Part shown: positions 8,268 to 15,811 of the stretch, in pieces
Numbering within the stretch: position 1 is the stretch's first letter
Layout of the letters: each line of letters begins with the position of its first letter
Notes under the pieces: model-generated
Told to the model about the DNA's origin: nothing
Seen by the model: only the letters and a program-made list of their open reading frames with translations
The model's database searches: none
Source of the DNA: Devosia chinhatensis
GTDB taxonomy: Bacteria; Pseudomonadota; Alphaproteobacteria; Rhizobiales; Devosiaceae
Assembly (NCBI RefSeq): GCF_000969445.1
Contig: NZ_JZEY01000054.1
Span: forward strand, 1,798,001-1,862,000
DNA length: 64,000 nucleotides
Direction: 5' to 3'
Program-made: the position numbers and the translations under genes

Positions 8268-8413
8268 TTCCCCATTTCCGTTTCTTCTTTCCGGACGCAG
8301 GAGTTACGACTTTCCGCGCAGGAGGCGGACGAGACTGAACGAAGCCCGCCGCGACCCTTGATCCTGCTGGACCTCTATGGAAGAGATCAGGCTCAAGATT
8401 GCAGGAGCCTTCC

Positions 8414-9910
8414 ATGTCCTTTGCCAAACTCGACGCGCTCGGCCGCCAGCTGGAAGCGCTCGAACACGCCCTCTCCATCCTCGGCGCCGACGAGGCCACG
8501 CATATGGCCGTGGGCGGCGGTGAAAAGCGGGCCGAGGCCATGTCCAACCTTGCCGGCATGTATCATGCCAAAGCCACCGCCCCCGAAATTGGCGACTGGA
8601 TCGAAAAGGCCAAAAACGAGGACCTCGACAGCGACCAGCGCCTGGCCGTCGCCGAGTTCGAGCGCAGCTATGTCAATGCGACCTGCCTGCCGACTGAATT
8701 CGTTCAGCGCCGCACCGCGGCCACCATGCGCTCCGAACAGCTCTGGCGAGACCTCCGCGCCAAGGGTGACTGGGTTAGTTTCCTGCCCGCGCTGGAAGGC
8801 GTGGTGGCTCTGGTGCGCGAAGAGGCGGCCCTGCGCGCCGACGCCACCGGCCTGGCGCCGTATGATGCCCTCATGGACCAATATGATCCGGGCAACCGCA
8901 CCGCGGAGATCGATGGCGTCTTCACCGATCTCAAGGGCTTCCTCAAGGATTTCGTGCCCGAGGCGCTCGCGGTGCAGGAGCAGCGTCTCGCCCAGCGGGC
9001 GCGCAAGAGCCTCAATGGTCCCTACCCGATCGAAAAGCAGCGGGAACTTGGCCTTGCCGCCATGCGCGCCACTGGCTTCGACTTCACCCATGGCTCGCTC
9101 GCCGTCTCACACCACCCCTTCTGTGGCGGCGTGCCGACGGACGTGCGCATGACGACGCGCTACCGCACAGACGAATTCCTGTCTTCCCTGATGGGTGTTC
9201 TGCACGAGACGGGTCACGCACTCTATGAGCAGGGTCTGCCCAAGGACTGGTCGCATTGGCCGCTGGGCAAGGCGCGCGGCATGGGCATGCATGAAAGCCA
9301 GAGCCTGTTCGTGGAGATGCAGATCGCCCGCAGCGCCGAATTCTGGGAATTCATGCTGCCGCTGGTGCACCAGCATCTGGGTGCAGATGCCATCGCCGGT
9401 TGGGATATCGACGACATCCTGGCCGAGGTGAACTTCGTCGAGCGCGGCTATATCCGCGTCGACGCCGACGAGGTGACGTACCCGCTGCACGTGATCCTGC
9501 GCTATGAGCTCGAGCAGGACCTCGTCTCCGGCCGGATCGAGGCCAGCCAGATCCCGGAAGCCTGGGACGCCAAGATGACCGAATATCTGGGGATCTCGAC
9601 CCTGAACGATCCCAAGGACGGCCCGATGCAGGACGTGCACTGGCCCGGCGGCGCCTTCGGCTATTTCCCCAGCTACACTTTGGGCGCCATGATCGCTGCT
9701 CAGCTCGGCGCTGCCATGCGCAAGGATATTCCCGACATGGGCACGCAGATGCGCAAGGGCGAGTTCGCCGCCATCAATCAATGGCGCGCGGACCGGGTCT
9801 GGAACCAGGCGTCGCGTTACTCAACGCCCGACCTCATCACCCGCGCCACTGGTGAGCCGCTCAACGCCGATCACTTCAAGGCGCATCTGCGTACGCGCTA
9901 TGGCGCATAA
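8414..9910 (+). CDS. Carboxypeptidase M32
   Basis: This 498-residue cytoplasmic metallocarboxypeptidase of family M32 (Taq/Pfu type) removes C-terminal amino acids from peptides. The zinc motif HETGH is present (about residue 266), with the M32 signatures HPF (about 235), DVRMTTRY, GMGMHESQSLF and the downstream EVNFVERGYIRVDADEVTYP. The length is normal for the family. The ATG follows GCAGGAGCC. It has no link to motility; it sits between flagellar and curli genes with its own 5' gap and a strong hairpin after it. Confidence 0.95.
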   Translation: MSFAKLDALGRQLEALEHALSILGADEATHMAVGGGEKRAEAMSNLAGMYHAKATAPEIGDWIEKAKNEDLDSDQRLAVAEFERSYVNATCLPTEFVQRRTAATMRSEQLWRDLRAKGDWVSFLPALEGVVALVREEAALRADATGLAPYDALMDQYDPGNRTAEIDGVFTDLKGFLKDFVPEALAVQEQRLAQRARKSLNGPYPIEKQRELGLAAMRATGFDFTHGSLAVSHHPFCGGVPTDVRMTTRYRTDEFLSSLMGVLHETGHALYEQGLPKDWSHWPLGKARGMGMHESQSLFVEMQIARSAEFWEFMLPLVHQHLGADAIAGWDIDDILAEVNFVERGYIRVDADEVTYPLHVILRYELEQDLVSGRIEASQIPEAWDAKMTEYLGISTLNDPKDGPMQDVHWPGGAFGYFPSYTLGAMIAAQLGAAMRKDIPDMGTQMRKGEFAAINQWRADRVWNQASRYSTPDLITRATGEPLNADHFKAHLRTRYGA

Positions 9911-9934
9911 AACCTATTATCTTCCAATTTGTTA

Positions 9935-9969
9935 GGTCAACGCGCGGATTCAGTTTCCGCGCGTTGACC
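9935..9969. terminator. Strong hairpin between carboxypeptidase and curli genes
   Basis: GGTCAACGCGCGGA and TCCGCGCGTTGACC form a perfect 14-base stem around a 7-base loop, 25 bases after the carboxypeptidase stop. It has no T tract. It could stop read-through into the curli operon or act as a protein-binding palindrome. Confidence 0.5.
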
Positions 9970-10078
9970 ACGATGAACGCCAGCTGAACCCGCTGCTCAG
10001 GCGCCGTTCGAGAACAGAGGTCTAGAACAGTTTCCATCAACGACGCGGCCGGAGGGGCCGCAGTTCAAGGAGACTGAA

Positions 10079-10513
10079 ATGATCCGCACCGTTCTCATCA
10101 GCGCCCTCACCGCCACCCTGCTGGCAGGTGCCCTGGCCCCCGCGACCGCCAATGACATCATCATCGATCAGTATGGCTACGGCAATCAGGTCGGCGGCAA
10201 CCAGTCCGGCTGGAACAATCGTTTCGGCGTCAAGCAGCAGGGTTGGTGGAACAATGCCATCAGCCAGCAGAACGGCAGTCGCAACACCTCGGCCATCGGC
10301 CAGCAGGGCAACCGCAATCTCGGCCAGGTCTGGCAGAACGGCCGCAACAATGCCGCTGGTATCGGCCAGTTCGGCGATAACCATACCTCGGTGATCACCC
10401 AGGACGGCTACGGCAACGTCACGGCTGGCGTGCAGGTGGGCAATGGCTGCAGTGCGGACGTGGTGCAGCGCGGCTCCAACAACGTCACCGCCTTCGTGCA
10501 GGTCTGCAAGTAA
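10079..10513 (+). CDS. Curlin-repeat fibre subunit (CsgA-like)
   Basis: This 144-residue secreted protein has a signal peptide (about residues 1-24, ending ATAND) followed by about ten 11-residue units of the type QxGxxNxAxxx, for example QQGWWNNAISQ, QNGSRNTSAIG, QQGNRNLGQVW and QNGRNNAAGIG. Two units make one curlin repeat, which folds as a beta-solenoid rung in extracellular amyloid. Gln, Gly and Asn dominate, and two Cys near the C-terminus could form a disulfide. The ribosome binding site is AAGGAG. A small hairpin (10045-10061) lies just upstream of it. It is the first gene of a three-gene curli-like operon. Confidence 0.85.
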   Translation: MIRTVLISALTATLLAGALAPATANDIIIDQYGYGNQVGGNQSGWNNRFGVKQQGWWNNAISQQNGSRNTSAIGQQGNRNLGQVWQNGRNNAAGIGQFGDNHTSVITQDGYGNVTAGVQVGNGCSADVVQRGSNNVTAFVQVCK

Positions 10514-10570
10514 TCATCCGGACGTGGCCGGCCCCTGGGCCGGCCCGCCCCGACAAGACAGGAGGAAGCC

Positions 10571-10957
10571 ATGGTCCAGATGCCTTTTACCCTCGGCGTC
10601 ATCGCCCTGCTCGCCTTGGGCGGTGCAGCCCTTGCGGGAAGTGGCAATCCCGCTCCCACACAGGGCGGTGTCAGCTGTGGCGTCGCGACCCGCACGGCCC
10701 ATGGCATGACAACTTTTCAAGGCGTGGTCGAGGCCCCGGGCAAACTCATCGGCGACTACCGCTTTGCCCTTGTCGGCAAAAGCAACGGTGGCTCCAGCAC
10801 AATCAGCCAGGGCGGTCCCTTCAGCATCGAAGCCGGTACATCCACCATACTGGGTCAGGCCAGCCTGAATGCAGATGCGCGGGTGGACATCGACTTCACG
10901 GTCACCGCCAAGGGACAAACTTACGATTGCTCTCAGCGCCTTACGGCGCAGAGCTGA
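10571..10957 (+). CDS. CsgH-like curli chaperone
   Basis: The 128-residue exported protein has a signal peptide (to about ALAGSG) and then a compact beta-rich domain with one Cys near each end (VSCGVATRT and YDCSQRL). The size, the two Cys and the position between two curlin-repeat genes fit CsgH, the alphaproteobacterial relative of CsgC. That periplasmic chaperone keeps curli subunits from forming amyloid prematurely. I assign it on context and pattern; sequence identity to CsgH has not been measured. An AGGAGG site precedes the ATG. Confidence 0.7.
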   Translation: MVQMPFTLGVIALLALGGAALAGSGNPAPTQGGVSCGVATRTAHGMTTFQGVVEAPGKLIGDYRFALVGKSNGGSSTISQGGPFSIEAGTSTILGQASLNADARVDIDFTVTAKGQTYDCSQRLTAQS

Positions 10958-11010
10958 ATCTAGCTGACAAGAGAACGGCCCCCTCGGCCCCAGACAGACG
11001 GGAGCACATG

Positions 11011-11412
11011 ATGACACGCACTTGCAGGACCATTGCCGGCCTTTTCCTCGCGCTCGGCCTTTCCACATTGCCGGCCATGGCAGGCGGCCAGATTTCCTTC
11101 GGCTTTACGCCTGCCAATCCGGACCAAGCCCGGACGCTCTCGACTGGATTGCAGATCTATTCGTTGGTGCGGGGTATATCGTCGGGTGCCTATGCCGAGC
11201 AGAATGGCAGCGGCAATGCCGCCGGGATCGCCCAGCAAGGCCGGAACAACAGGGGCATCATCATCCAGGATGGTAACGGCCATACGGGGATCATCGAGCA
11301 GAACGGCAACAATAATTCCTGCGGCCTGTTCCAGTTCGGCACGCGCACTAATGCCCAATGCCTGCAATCGGGCAATGGCCTCTCCGGCATCACGACAGTC
11401 TTCGGCTTCTGA
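11011..11412 (+). CDS. Second curlin-repeat protein (possible minor or nucleator subunit)
   Basis: About 133 residues: a signal peptide (ending LPAMAGG), a non-repetitive region of about 40 residues, then four to five curlin-type units (EQNGSGNAAGI, QQGRNNRGIII, QDGNGHTGIIE, QNGNNNSCGLF). It has fewer repeats than the first subunit and a longer unique N-terminus, which would suit a nucleator such as CsgB, but that is inference. Two Cys (NSCGLF and AQCLQS) again could pair. I chose the second of two adjacent ATGs (11011) because GGGAG then has a spacing of six; 11008 is the alternative. Confidence 0.78.
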   Translation: MTRTCRTIAGLFLALGLSTLPAMAGGQISFGFTPANPDQARTLSTGLQIYSLVRGISSGAYAEQNGSGNAAGIAQQGRNNRGIIIQDGNGHTGIIEQNGNNNSCGLFQFGTRTNAQCLQSGNGLSGITTVFGF

Positions 11413-11523
11413 TTGCATCCTGCCCTGCGTCGCGCAAAATTCGCACTCGATATGTCGAAGCCGGCCGCCTGTATTCGTCGGCAGACAACAGGGCATTCAC
11501 GCCCGGATCATAAGGAGAGCAAG

Positions 11524-11943
11524 ATGCGCGTCATCGTCTTCGTCAAGGCCACTGCCGATAGTGAAGCGGGCGCAATGCCGTCGCCCGAAATGCTGGAGGC
11601 CATGGGCCACTTCAATGAAGAGCTGATCAAGGCCGGGATCATGCAGAGCGGCGACGGGCTGAGGCCGTCATCCTATGGCAAGCGCGTTGCTTTCAGCGGC
11701 ACCCAACGCTCCGTCATCGACGGCCCCTTTGCCGAAACCAAGGAATTGGTGGCCGGGTTCTGGGTCTGGAATGTCAAGGACATGGACGAGGCAATAGCCT
11801 GGGTCAAACGCTGCCCCAATCCGATGCCAACCGACAGCGAGATCGAGATTCGTCCAATCATGGAGCTCGATGCCTTCGATGAGGTCATGACGCCGGACGC
11901 CCAGGCCGTCCATGACCGCAACCGCGATCACTTTGCCCGCTGA
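11524..11943 (+). CDS. YCII-related (DGPF domain) protein
   Basis: The 139-residue protein of the YCII/DGPF family is identified by MRVIVFVKATADSEAG, the signature DGPFAETKELVAGFWVWNVK and the C-terminal EIEIRPIMELDAF. These small dimeric ferredoxin-like folds often accompany ECF sigma factors, and no enzymatic role is firmly known. The ATG follows AAGGAGAGCAAG. The frame is open upstream but without another good start. It is a separate unit ended by a clear bidirectional terminator. Confidence 0.88.
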   Translation: MRVIVFVKATADSEAGAMPSPEMLEAMGHFNEELIKAGIMQSGDGLRPSSYGKRVAFSGTQRSVIDGPFAETKELVAGFWVWNVKDMDEAIAWVKRCPNPMPTDSEIEIRPIMELDAFDEVMTPDAQAVHDRNRDHFAR

Positions 11944-11966
11944 GGCGATAAACCCTTCAATTCAAT

Positions 11967-11993
11967 AAAAACGCCCCGTTACGGGGCGTTTTT
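11967..11993. terminator. Bidirectional terminator between YCII gene and dksA
   Basis: AAAAACGCCCCGT and ACGGGGCGTTTTT form a perfect stem with A and T tracts on both sides. It serves the two convergent genes. Confidence 0.9.
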
Positions 11994-12011
11994 CAAGACC
12001 GATGCGCCAGC

Positions 12012-12428
12012 CTACTCGTCGCGGTAGACTTTTTCGCGGCGCTCGTGCAGTTCCTGGGCTTCCAGGCTCAGAGTTGCCGTCGGACGGGCATCGAGGCGGG
12101 CAATACCGATCGGATCGCCAGTTTCCTCGCAATACCCGTAGGTGCCGTCGTCGATACGCTTTAGGGCAGAGTCGATCTTGGAGATCAGCTTGCGCTGCCG
12201 GTCACGGGTGCGCAATTCGAGGGAGCGATCGCTTTCGGAGCTGGCCCGGTCCGCCATGTCCGGATGGTTCTGGCTCTCTTCCTGCAGGTTTTCGAGGGTC
12301 AGCCTGCTCTCACGCAGGATTTCGTCCTTCCAGTTCAGCAGCTTGTTCCGGAAGTATTCCCGCTGGCGCGGGTTCATGAACGTCTCGTCCTCGCTCGGCC
12401 GATAGTCCGTTACGTCAACTGAAGACAT
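12012..12428 (-). CDS. dksA: RNA polymerase-binding transcription factor DksA
   Basis: This 138-residue DksA/TraR family protein acts with ppGpp at the secondary channel of RNA polymerase. It has the N-terminal coiled coil (MNPRQREYFRNKLLNWKDEI) and C-terminal globular domain (IDDGTYGYCEETGDPIGIAR, then LDARPTATLSLEAQE). Only one Cys (YGYCEETG) of the usual four-Cys zinc finger remains; the second pair is replaced by RLDARPTA. It is therefore the Cys-poor type, presumably zinc-independent. The start at MSSVDVTDY is chosen over a longer frame with no homologous look. Confidence 0.93.
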   Translation of the reverse strand: MSSVDVTDYRPSEDETFMNPRQREYFRNKLLNWKDEILRESRLTLENLQEESQNHPDMADRASSESDRSLELRTRDRQRKLISKIDSALKRIDDGTYGYCEETGDPIGIARLDARPTATLSLEAQELHERREKVYRDE

Positions 12429-12500
12429 GAGCAGACTCAACTCCAATACGCCCCTTGGCGGCCTATATATGCCGCTCGCCCGCCTCGGGCAAGCGCACAA

Positions 12501-12558
12501 GTTACCTCTCGTTAACGGGCAACGAGCCCGCTTTACCGGCGCTTAGCGCAGAGGTGAC
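12501..12558. terminator. Nested inverted repeats downstream of fliX
   Basis: CTCGTT and AACGAG (12508-12526) and the overlapping CGGGC-AACGA-GCCCG form alternative hairpins. An outer pairing GTTACCTCT with AGAGGTGAC encloses them. They lie between the 3' end of fliX and the 5' end of dksA. They may end fliX transcription or structure the dksA leader; I cannot decide. Confidence 0.3.
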
Positions 12559-12583
12559 GACAAGGTGATGACGGCCGGGATGC

Positions 12584-13015
12584 TCAGCCCTGCGGATAGC
12601 GCCCGCGCTTTGCCAGTTCGACCAGAACCCGCAGCTCAATTTCATCGACCAGGGCATCGAGTGCAGGGTCGACCCGTTCGCGCAAGCCCGCAATCTGACC
12701 TGCCAGGGCGTCGAGCTGGCCGGCGCCGATACCCCCGACCAACAAGTCTGCCTTGAGATCTTCGAGCAGGTCCAGCAATTGGCTGCCGCGTTTGACCGCG
12801 CGGCGGCGGCTTTCGCGAAAATCGCCCACGGCCTGGAGCGCCAGAATGGCATCCAGTCCAGCGGTCGGCGCCACCGGCGTGGCATTGGACACGCGCGCCG
12901 CACCATGCTCACCAGCCGGCACGAAAGCCGGTCCGCTGCCCGACCGGCTGGCTTGTGACCGGCCGGCAACGGAATTGGTGCGATTTGGGCCGTCGATGCG
13001 CAAAGGCGGACTCAT
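12584..13015 (-). CDS. fliX: Class II flagellar assembly regulator FliX
   Basis: The 143-residue protein has a variable N-terminal half and the conserved FliX core LDAILALQAV, RRRAVKRGSQLLDLLEDLKA, DLLVGG and DPALDALVDEIELRVLVELA. In Caulobacter FliX is a trans-acting partner of the sigma-54 activator FlbD and couples basal-body assembly to late gene expression. Its presence predicts that FlbD and RpoN are encoded elsewhere in this genome. A TTG at 13039 preceded by GAGG is an alternative start. A perfect CtrA box lies 41 bases upstream. Confidence 0.88.
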   Translation of the reverse strand: MSPPLRIDGPNRTNSVAGRSQASRSGSGPAFVPAGEHGAARVSNATPVAPTAGLDAILALQAVGDFRESRRRAVKRGSQLLDLLEDLKADLLVGGIGAGQLDALAGQIAGLRERVDPALDALVDEIELRVLVELAKRGRYPQG

Positions 13016-13055
13016 CTGCCGGAGAAGCGATGACGGCAAAATCTGCCCAGCCTCG

Positions 13056-13070
13056 TTAACAGAGCGTTAA
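13056..13070. promoter_or_regulatory. Perfect CtrA box upstream of fliX
   Basis: TTAACAGAGCGTTAA matches TTAA-N7-TTAA at all eight defined bases. In Caulobacter fliX is a CtrA-controlled class II gene, so the location is appropriate. Confidence 0.6.
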
Positions 13071-13076
13071 TTTACC

Positions 13077-13091
13077 CGGCAAGAATTGCAC
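13077..13091. promoter_or_regulatory. Imperfect ftr-like palindrome upstream of flgI
   Basis: CGGCA-AGAAT-TGCAC resembles the CGGCA-N5-TGCCG palindromes before flgF and flgE. It lies about 100 bases upstream of the flgI sigma-54 type element and close to the fliX promoter. Confidence 0.4.
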
Positions 13092-13176
13092 ACCACTCTC
13101 ACCGGGACAGGAGAGCCGACACCAGCAGGAAAATTTAGATATTTAAATTCAATGCCTTAAGGGTACTCAGCCAGTC

Positions 13177-13192
13177 TGGCACGCTTCTGGCA
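13177..13192 (+). promoter_or_regulatory. Sigma-54 type promoter of flgI
   Basis: TGGCACGCTTCTGGCA has a perfect TGGCAC -24 element and GG-N10-GC spacing; the -12 element is TGGC instead of TTGC. It lies 56 bases before the flgI start. Confidence 0.55.
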
Positions 13193-13247
13193 TCTGTCAC
13201 GACAAAGGCCGCGCCATACCATGACGCGACTTGTTCCGGGGTTGAAG

Positions 13248-14369
13248 ATGCCAAAACGCCTGTTCCGCACCATGATCGCCGCAACGCTTTGCGCCGCGCT
13301 GGCCTTGCAGCCTCTCTCGGCGCAGGCCGCTCCGGCGCGGATCAAGGACATCGTGGACATGGAGGGCGTCCGCGAGAACCAGCTGGTCGGCTATGGCCTG
13401 GTGGTCGGCCTTAACGGCACGGGCGACAGCCTCAACAATTCGCCTTTCACCAAGCAGTCGCTGCAATCCATGCTCGAACGGCTGGGCGTCAACACTCAGG
13501 GCGAAAATGTCCGGACCGCCAATGTGGCGGCCGTGATGGTAACGGCCAACTTGCCGGCCTTCTCCACCCAGGGCTCGCGCATGGACGTGACCGTGTCGGC
13601 CCTGGGGGACAGCGACAGTCTCCAGGGCGGCACGCTCCTTGTGACCCCTCTGCTCGGCGCCGATGGGGAGGTCTATGCCATTGCCCAGGGCTCGGTATCG
13701 ATCAATGGGTTCAAGGCACAGGGCGACGCCGCCACGGTGGTCTCGGGCGTACCGACGACGGGCCGGATTTCCTCGGGCGCGCTGATCGAGCGCGAAATCG
13801 ACTTTCACCTCGGATCTCAGAATTCGCTGCGTCTGGCCCTGCGCAACCCGGACCTGACCACGGCGCGTCGTATCGCCCTGGCGGTCAACGATTTCATCGG
13901 CGCGCCCACGGCGGTGCCCGAGGATCCTGCCACGGTGCGCCTCACCCTGCCCCGCGGCTTCAACGGCAACATCGTCGACCTGCTGACCGACATCGAGCAG
14001 TTGATTGTCCAGACCGACCAGCCGGCAAAGATCGTCATCGACGAAAATTCCGGCATCATCGTCATGGGCAAGGACGTCCGCGTCTCGGCCGTGGCCGTCG
14101 CCCAGTCGAACCTGACGGTGACCATTGCGGAAAACCCGCAGACGGTTCAGCCGAACCCGCTGAGCCAGGGCCAGACCAATGTCGACCCCAACACCACCCT
14201 CAACGTCAACCAGACAGACAGCGCGCTTCAGGTGGTGCCGGAAAGCGTCACGCTTCAGGAACTGGTCGACGGCCTCAATGCCCTGGGGATCTCTCCCCGC
14301 GACCTCATCGCCATCCTGCAGGCGATCAAGGTCACTGGCGCTCTCCAGGCCGAAATCGAGGTGCTGTGA
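13248..14369 (+). CDS. flgI: Flagellar P-ring protein FlgI
   Basis: This 373-residue periplasmic P-ring subunit has a signal peptide (ending LSAQAA) followed by the highly conserved FlgI sequence ARIKDIVDMEGVRENQLVGY, GLVVGLNGTGDSLNN, MLERLGVN and the C-terminal LVDGLNALGISPRDLIAILQ, then AIKVTGALQAEIEVL. I prefer the ATG at 13248 because the signal peptide then begins MPKRLFRTM; the frame is open to 13221. It is the first gene of flgI-flgJ-FlgN-like-unknown. Confidence 0.96.
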   Translation: MPKRLFRTMIAATLCAALALQPLSAQAAPARIKDIVDMEGVRENQLVGYGLVVGLNGTGDSLNNSPFTKQSLQSMLERLGVNTQGENVRTANVAAVMVTANLPAFSTQGSRMDVTVSALGDSDSLQGGTLLVTPLLGADGEVYAIAQGSVSINGFKAQGDAATVVSGVPTTGRISSGALIEREIDFHLGSQNSLRLALRNPDLTTARRIALAVNDFIGAPTAVPEDPATVRLTLPRGFNGNIVDLLTDIEQLIVQTDQPAKIVIDENSGIIVMGKDVRVSAVAVAQSNLTVTIAENPQTVQPNPLSQGQTNVDPNTTLNVNQTDSALQVVPESVTLQELVDGLNALGISPRDLIAILQAIKVTGALQAEIEVL

Positions 14370-14692
14370 TGACCACGATCGACAAGGCCGGCGCCCTGTC
14401 CCCGCAGCAGACGCTGCGCATTCGCCAGCAGGCGGAGGAAATGGAGGGCGTGTTCCTCAACATGCTCACCAAGCAGATGTTTTCCGGCCTCAAGCCGGAC
14501 GAGAATTTCGGCGGCGGTTTCGGTGAAGAGACCTGGCGCTCCATGCAGGGGGAAGAACTCGCCAACACCATTGCGCGCAGCGGCGGCGTCGGCATTGCCG
14601 ATCAGCTGATGGGCGAAATGATCGCCGCGCAGGAAGCGGCCAATGCGTCCCGCACGATGATGTATCCCAGTAACGGAGTTTACGGAAAATGA
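14369..14692 (+). CDS. flgJ: Rod-binding protein (FlgJ N-terminal type)
   Basis: The 107-residue protein corresponds to the N-terminal rod-binding domain of FlgJ only, with AEEMEGVFLNMLTKQMFSGL and GGVGIADQLMGEMIAAQ. The muramidase domain of enterobacterial FlgJ is absent, as is usual in Alphaproteobacteria, so peptidoglycan cutting must come from another enzyme. It overlaps the flgI stop (GTGATGA) and overlaps the next gene by four bases. Confidence 0.9.
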   Translation: MTTIDKAGALSPQQTLRIRQQAEEMEGVFLNMLTKQMFSGLKPDENFGGGFGEETWRSMQGEELANTIARSGGVGIADQLMGEMIAAQEAANASRTMMYPSNGVYGK

Positions 14693-15156
14693 CCGCAGCC
14701 GCCCGCCTTGCTGCCCTCGACGCCATGCCGGCCCTTGACCTGTGCAGTCATGCCGAAACGGCTCTTGCGGCTCTGGTCGACGTCATGAACCAGGAAACCA
14801 CGCTCCTGCGTGCGGGACACCTGCGTGAAGCCGGAAAGCTGACGCCTGACAAGGCTCGCCTGGCTCAGGATTATGTCACCCTGGCCCGCACCATTCAGCG
14901 GCAATCCGCCCGGCTGGCCGCCGAGGCGCCAGAAGCGCTGACCCGGCTGCGCTCCGGTCATGAAAGCCTGGCCACCCAGATGGCAGAGAACCTGCGCGTG
15001 CTGGCTACGGCCAAGACCGTCACCGAGGATGTGCTCACCGACGTGGCGCGCATGGTTGGCCAGCAGAACCGCACCAGGACCTATGGCACGGGCGGCCAGG
15101 TGTCGGCCGATCCAGCCGCATCGGCCAGGGGACTGGCCATCAACAGGGCGCTTTGA
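14689..15156 (+). CDS. FlgN-like flagellar export chaperone candidate
   Basis: A 155-residue all-helical protein with long amphipathic helices (ETALAALVDVMNQETTLLRA, then GHLREAGKLTPDKARLAQDY) resembling FlgN and the alphaproteobacterial FlbY-type proteins found after flgI-flgJ. FlgN binds the C-termini of the hook-filament junction proteins FlgK and FlgL. It is translationally coupled to flgJ by an ATGA overlap. The assignment rests on pattern and context. Confidence 0.7.
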   Translation: MTAAARLAALDAMPALDLCSHAETALAALVDVMNQETTLLRAGHLREAGKLTPDKARLAQDYVTLARTIQRQSARLAAEAPEALTRLRSGHESLATQMAENLRVLATAKTVTEDVLTDVARMVGQQNRTRTYGTGGQVSADPAASARGLAINRAL

Positions 15157-15261
15157 CCGGCCCCGAAAAGCCGCGCATTTGATTCAATTGCAGGCATCGG
15201 CGGTGACCTGGCCCTAAACCGGGCTGTTATAGCGTTTCCCTGAATTGGTGCTTTCGGGGAA

Positions 15262-15609
15262 ATGCCAATGGTGACAAACCTTGTTGTAGAGCCGGTGCTG
15301 CCGGGCACGACACATCTTCACGATTTCCGCCATCGCCCGGCCATGGGCGAGCGCACGATGCTGCCGGACAGCGCCGCCAGACCGCAGCCCAGCCCGCAGC
15401 CACGCAACGAGCAGCGGCAAGGAGACCGCCGACAGGAAAACGCGCGGACCGAGCCGCCGCAGCGCAGCTCCTCATCCATGTTTGCCGCCGCGATCATCGC
15501 TGGCGCATTGCCGCCGGTGCCCAAGTCGATGGAAGAATTGATCCGTCGCATCGGCATGAGCGAAATCCCGCAGGAATCCGAGGCGCGCCTCAAAGACATT
15601 CTGGCTTAG
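15262..15609 (+). CDS. Small unknown protein at the end of the flgI operon
   Basis: A 115-residue protein with a Pro/Gln/Arg-rich disordered middle (about residues 28-72) and a conserved-looking C-terminus (MFAAAIIAGALPPVPKSMEE, then LIRRIGMSEIPQESEARLKD). I do not recognise a family. It lies 105 bases after the FlgN-like gene and before a strong terminator, so it probably shares the operon and may be flagellar. GGGGA precedes the two candidate ATGs at 15262 and 15268. Confidence 0.6.
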   Translation: MPMVTNLVVEPVLPGTTHLHDFRHRPAMGERTMLPDSAARPQPSPQPRNEQRQGDRRQENARTEPPQRSSSSMFAAAIIAGALPPVPKSMEELIRRIGMSEIPQESEARLKDILA

Positions 15610-15643
15610 TTACCGCCGCCTGAAAAAGCCGCATCACCACTTT

Positions 15644-15670
15644 AAAAAGCCCCGAAAGCCGGGGCTTTTT
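15644..15670 (+). terminator. Terminator of the flgI operon
   Basis: AAAAAGCCCCG and CGGGGCTTTTT form a perfect stem with a 5-base loop and T tract, separating the flgI operon from the flagellin genes. Confidence 0.9.
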
Positions 15671-15722
15671 GCATTCCGAGCGTCCGGATCAAGCTGAATT
15701 GCCGCAAGTCTTACGCGGCGGC

Positions 15723-15737
15723 TTAACGCTTCTTTAT
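15723..15737. promoter_or_regulatory. CtrA-like box upstream of first flagellin
   Basis: TTAACGCTTCTTTAT fits TTAA-N7-TTAA with one mismatch, 75 bases before the first flagellin start. Chance cannot be excluded. I found no convincing sigma-54 or sigma-28 element here. Confidence 0.3.
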
Positions 15738-15811
15738 GGTCTCACGGTCAGGATGCGGCAAGCCTCAGGAGAGGTGTCGTACATGCGTAATCCTAGAAAA
15801 GGACCCAGCCA

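Larger units (their letters stand above)
8120..8413. other. Non-coding spacer with serial hairpins
   Basis: No gene is evident in this 294-base gap. It is C-rich and holds perfect inverted repeats at 8131-8160 (11-base stem, loop TTCCCCGA) and 8243-8267 (9-base stem, loop TTCCCCG). A weaker stem lies between them, AGGCGCCGC and GGCGTCGCCT around 8200-8230, also with TTCCCC in its loop. The first hairpin probably ends flgH transcription, although it lacks a T tract. The recurring TTCCCC loop suggests a palindromic repeat family rather than three independent terminators. Confidence 0.6.

Noticed and set aside
15750-15775. Sigma-54 promoter for the first flagellin
   Set aside because: CGGTCAGGATGCGGCA has GG-N10-GC spacing, but otherwise matches neither the -24 nor the -12 element.
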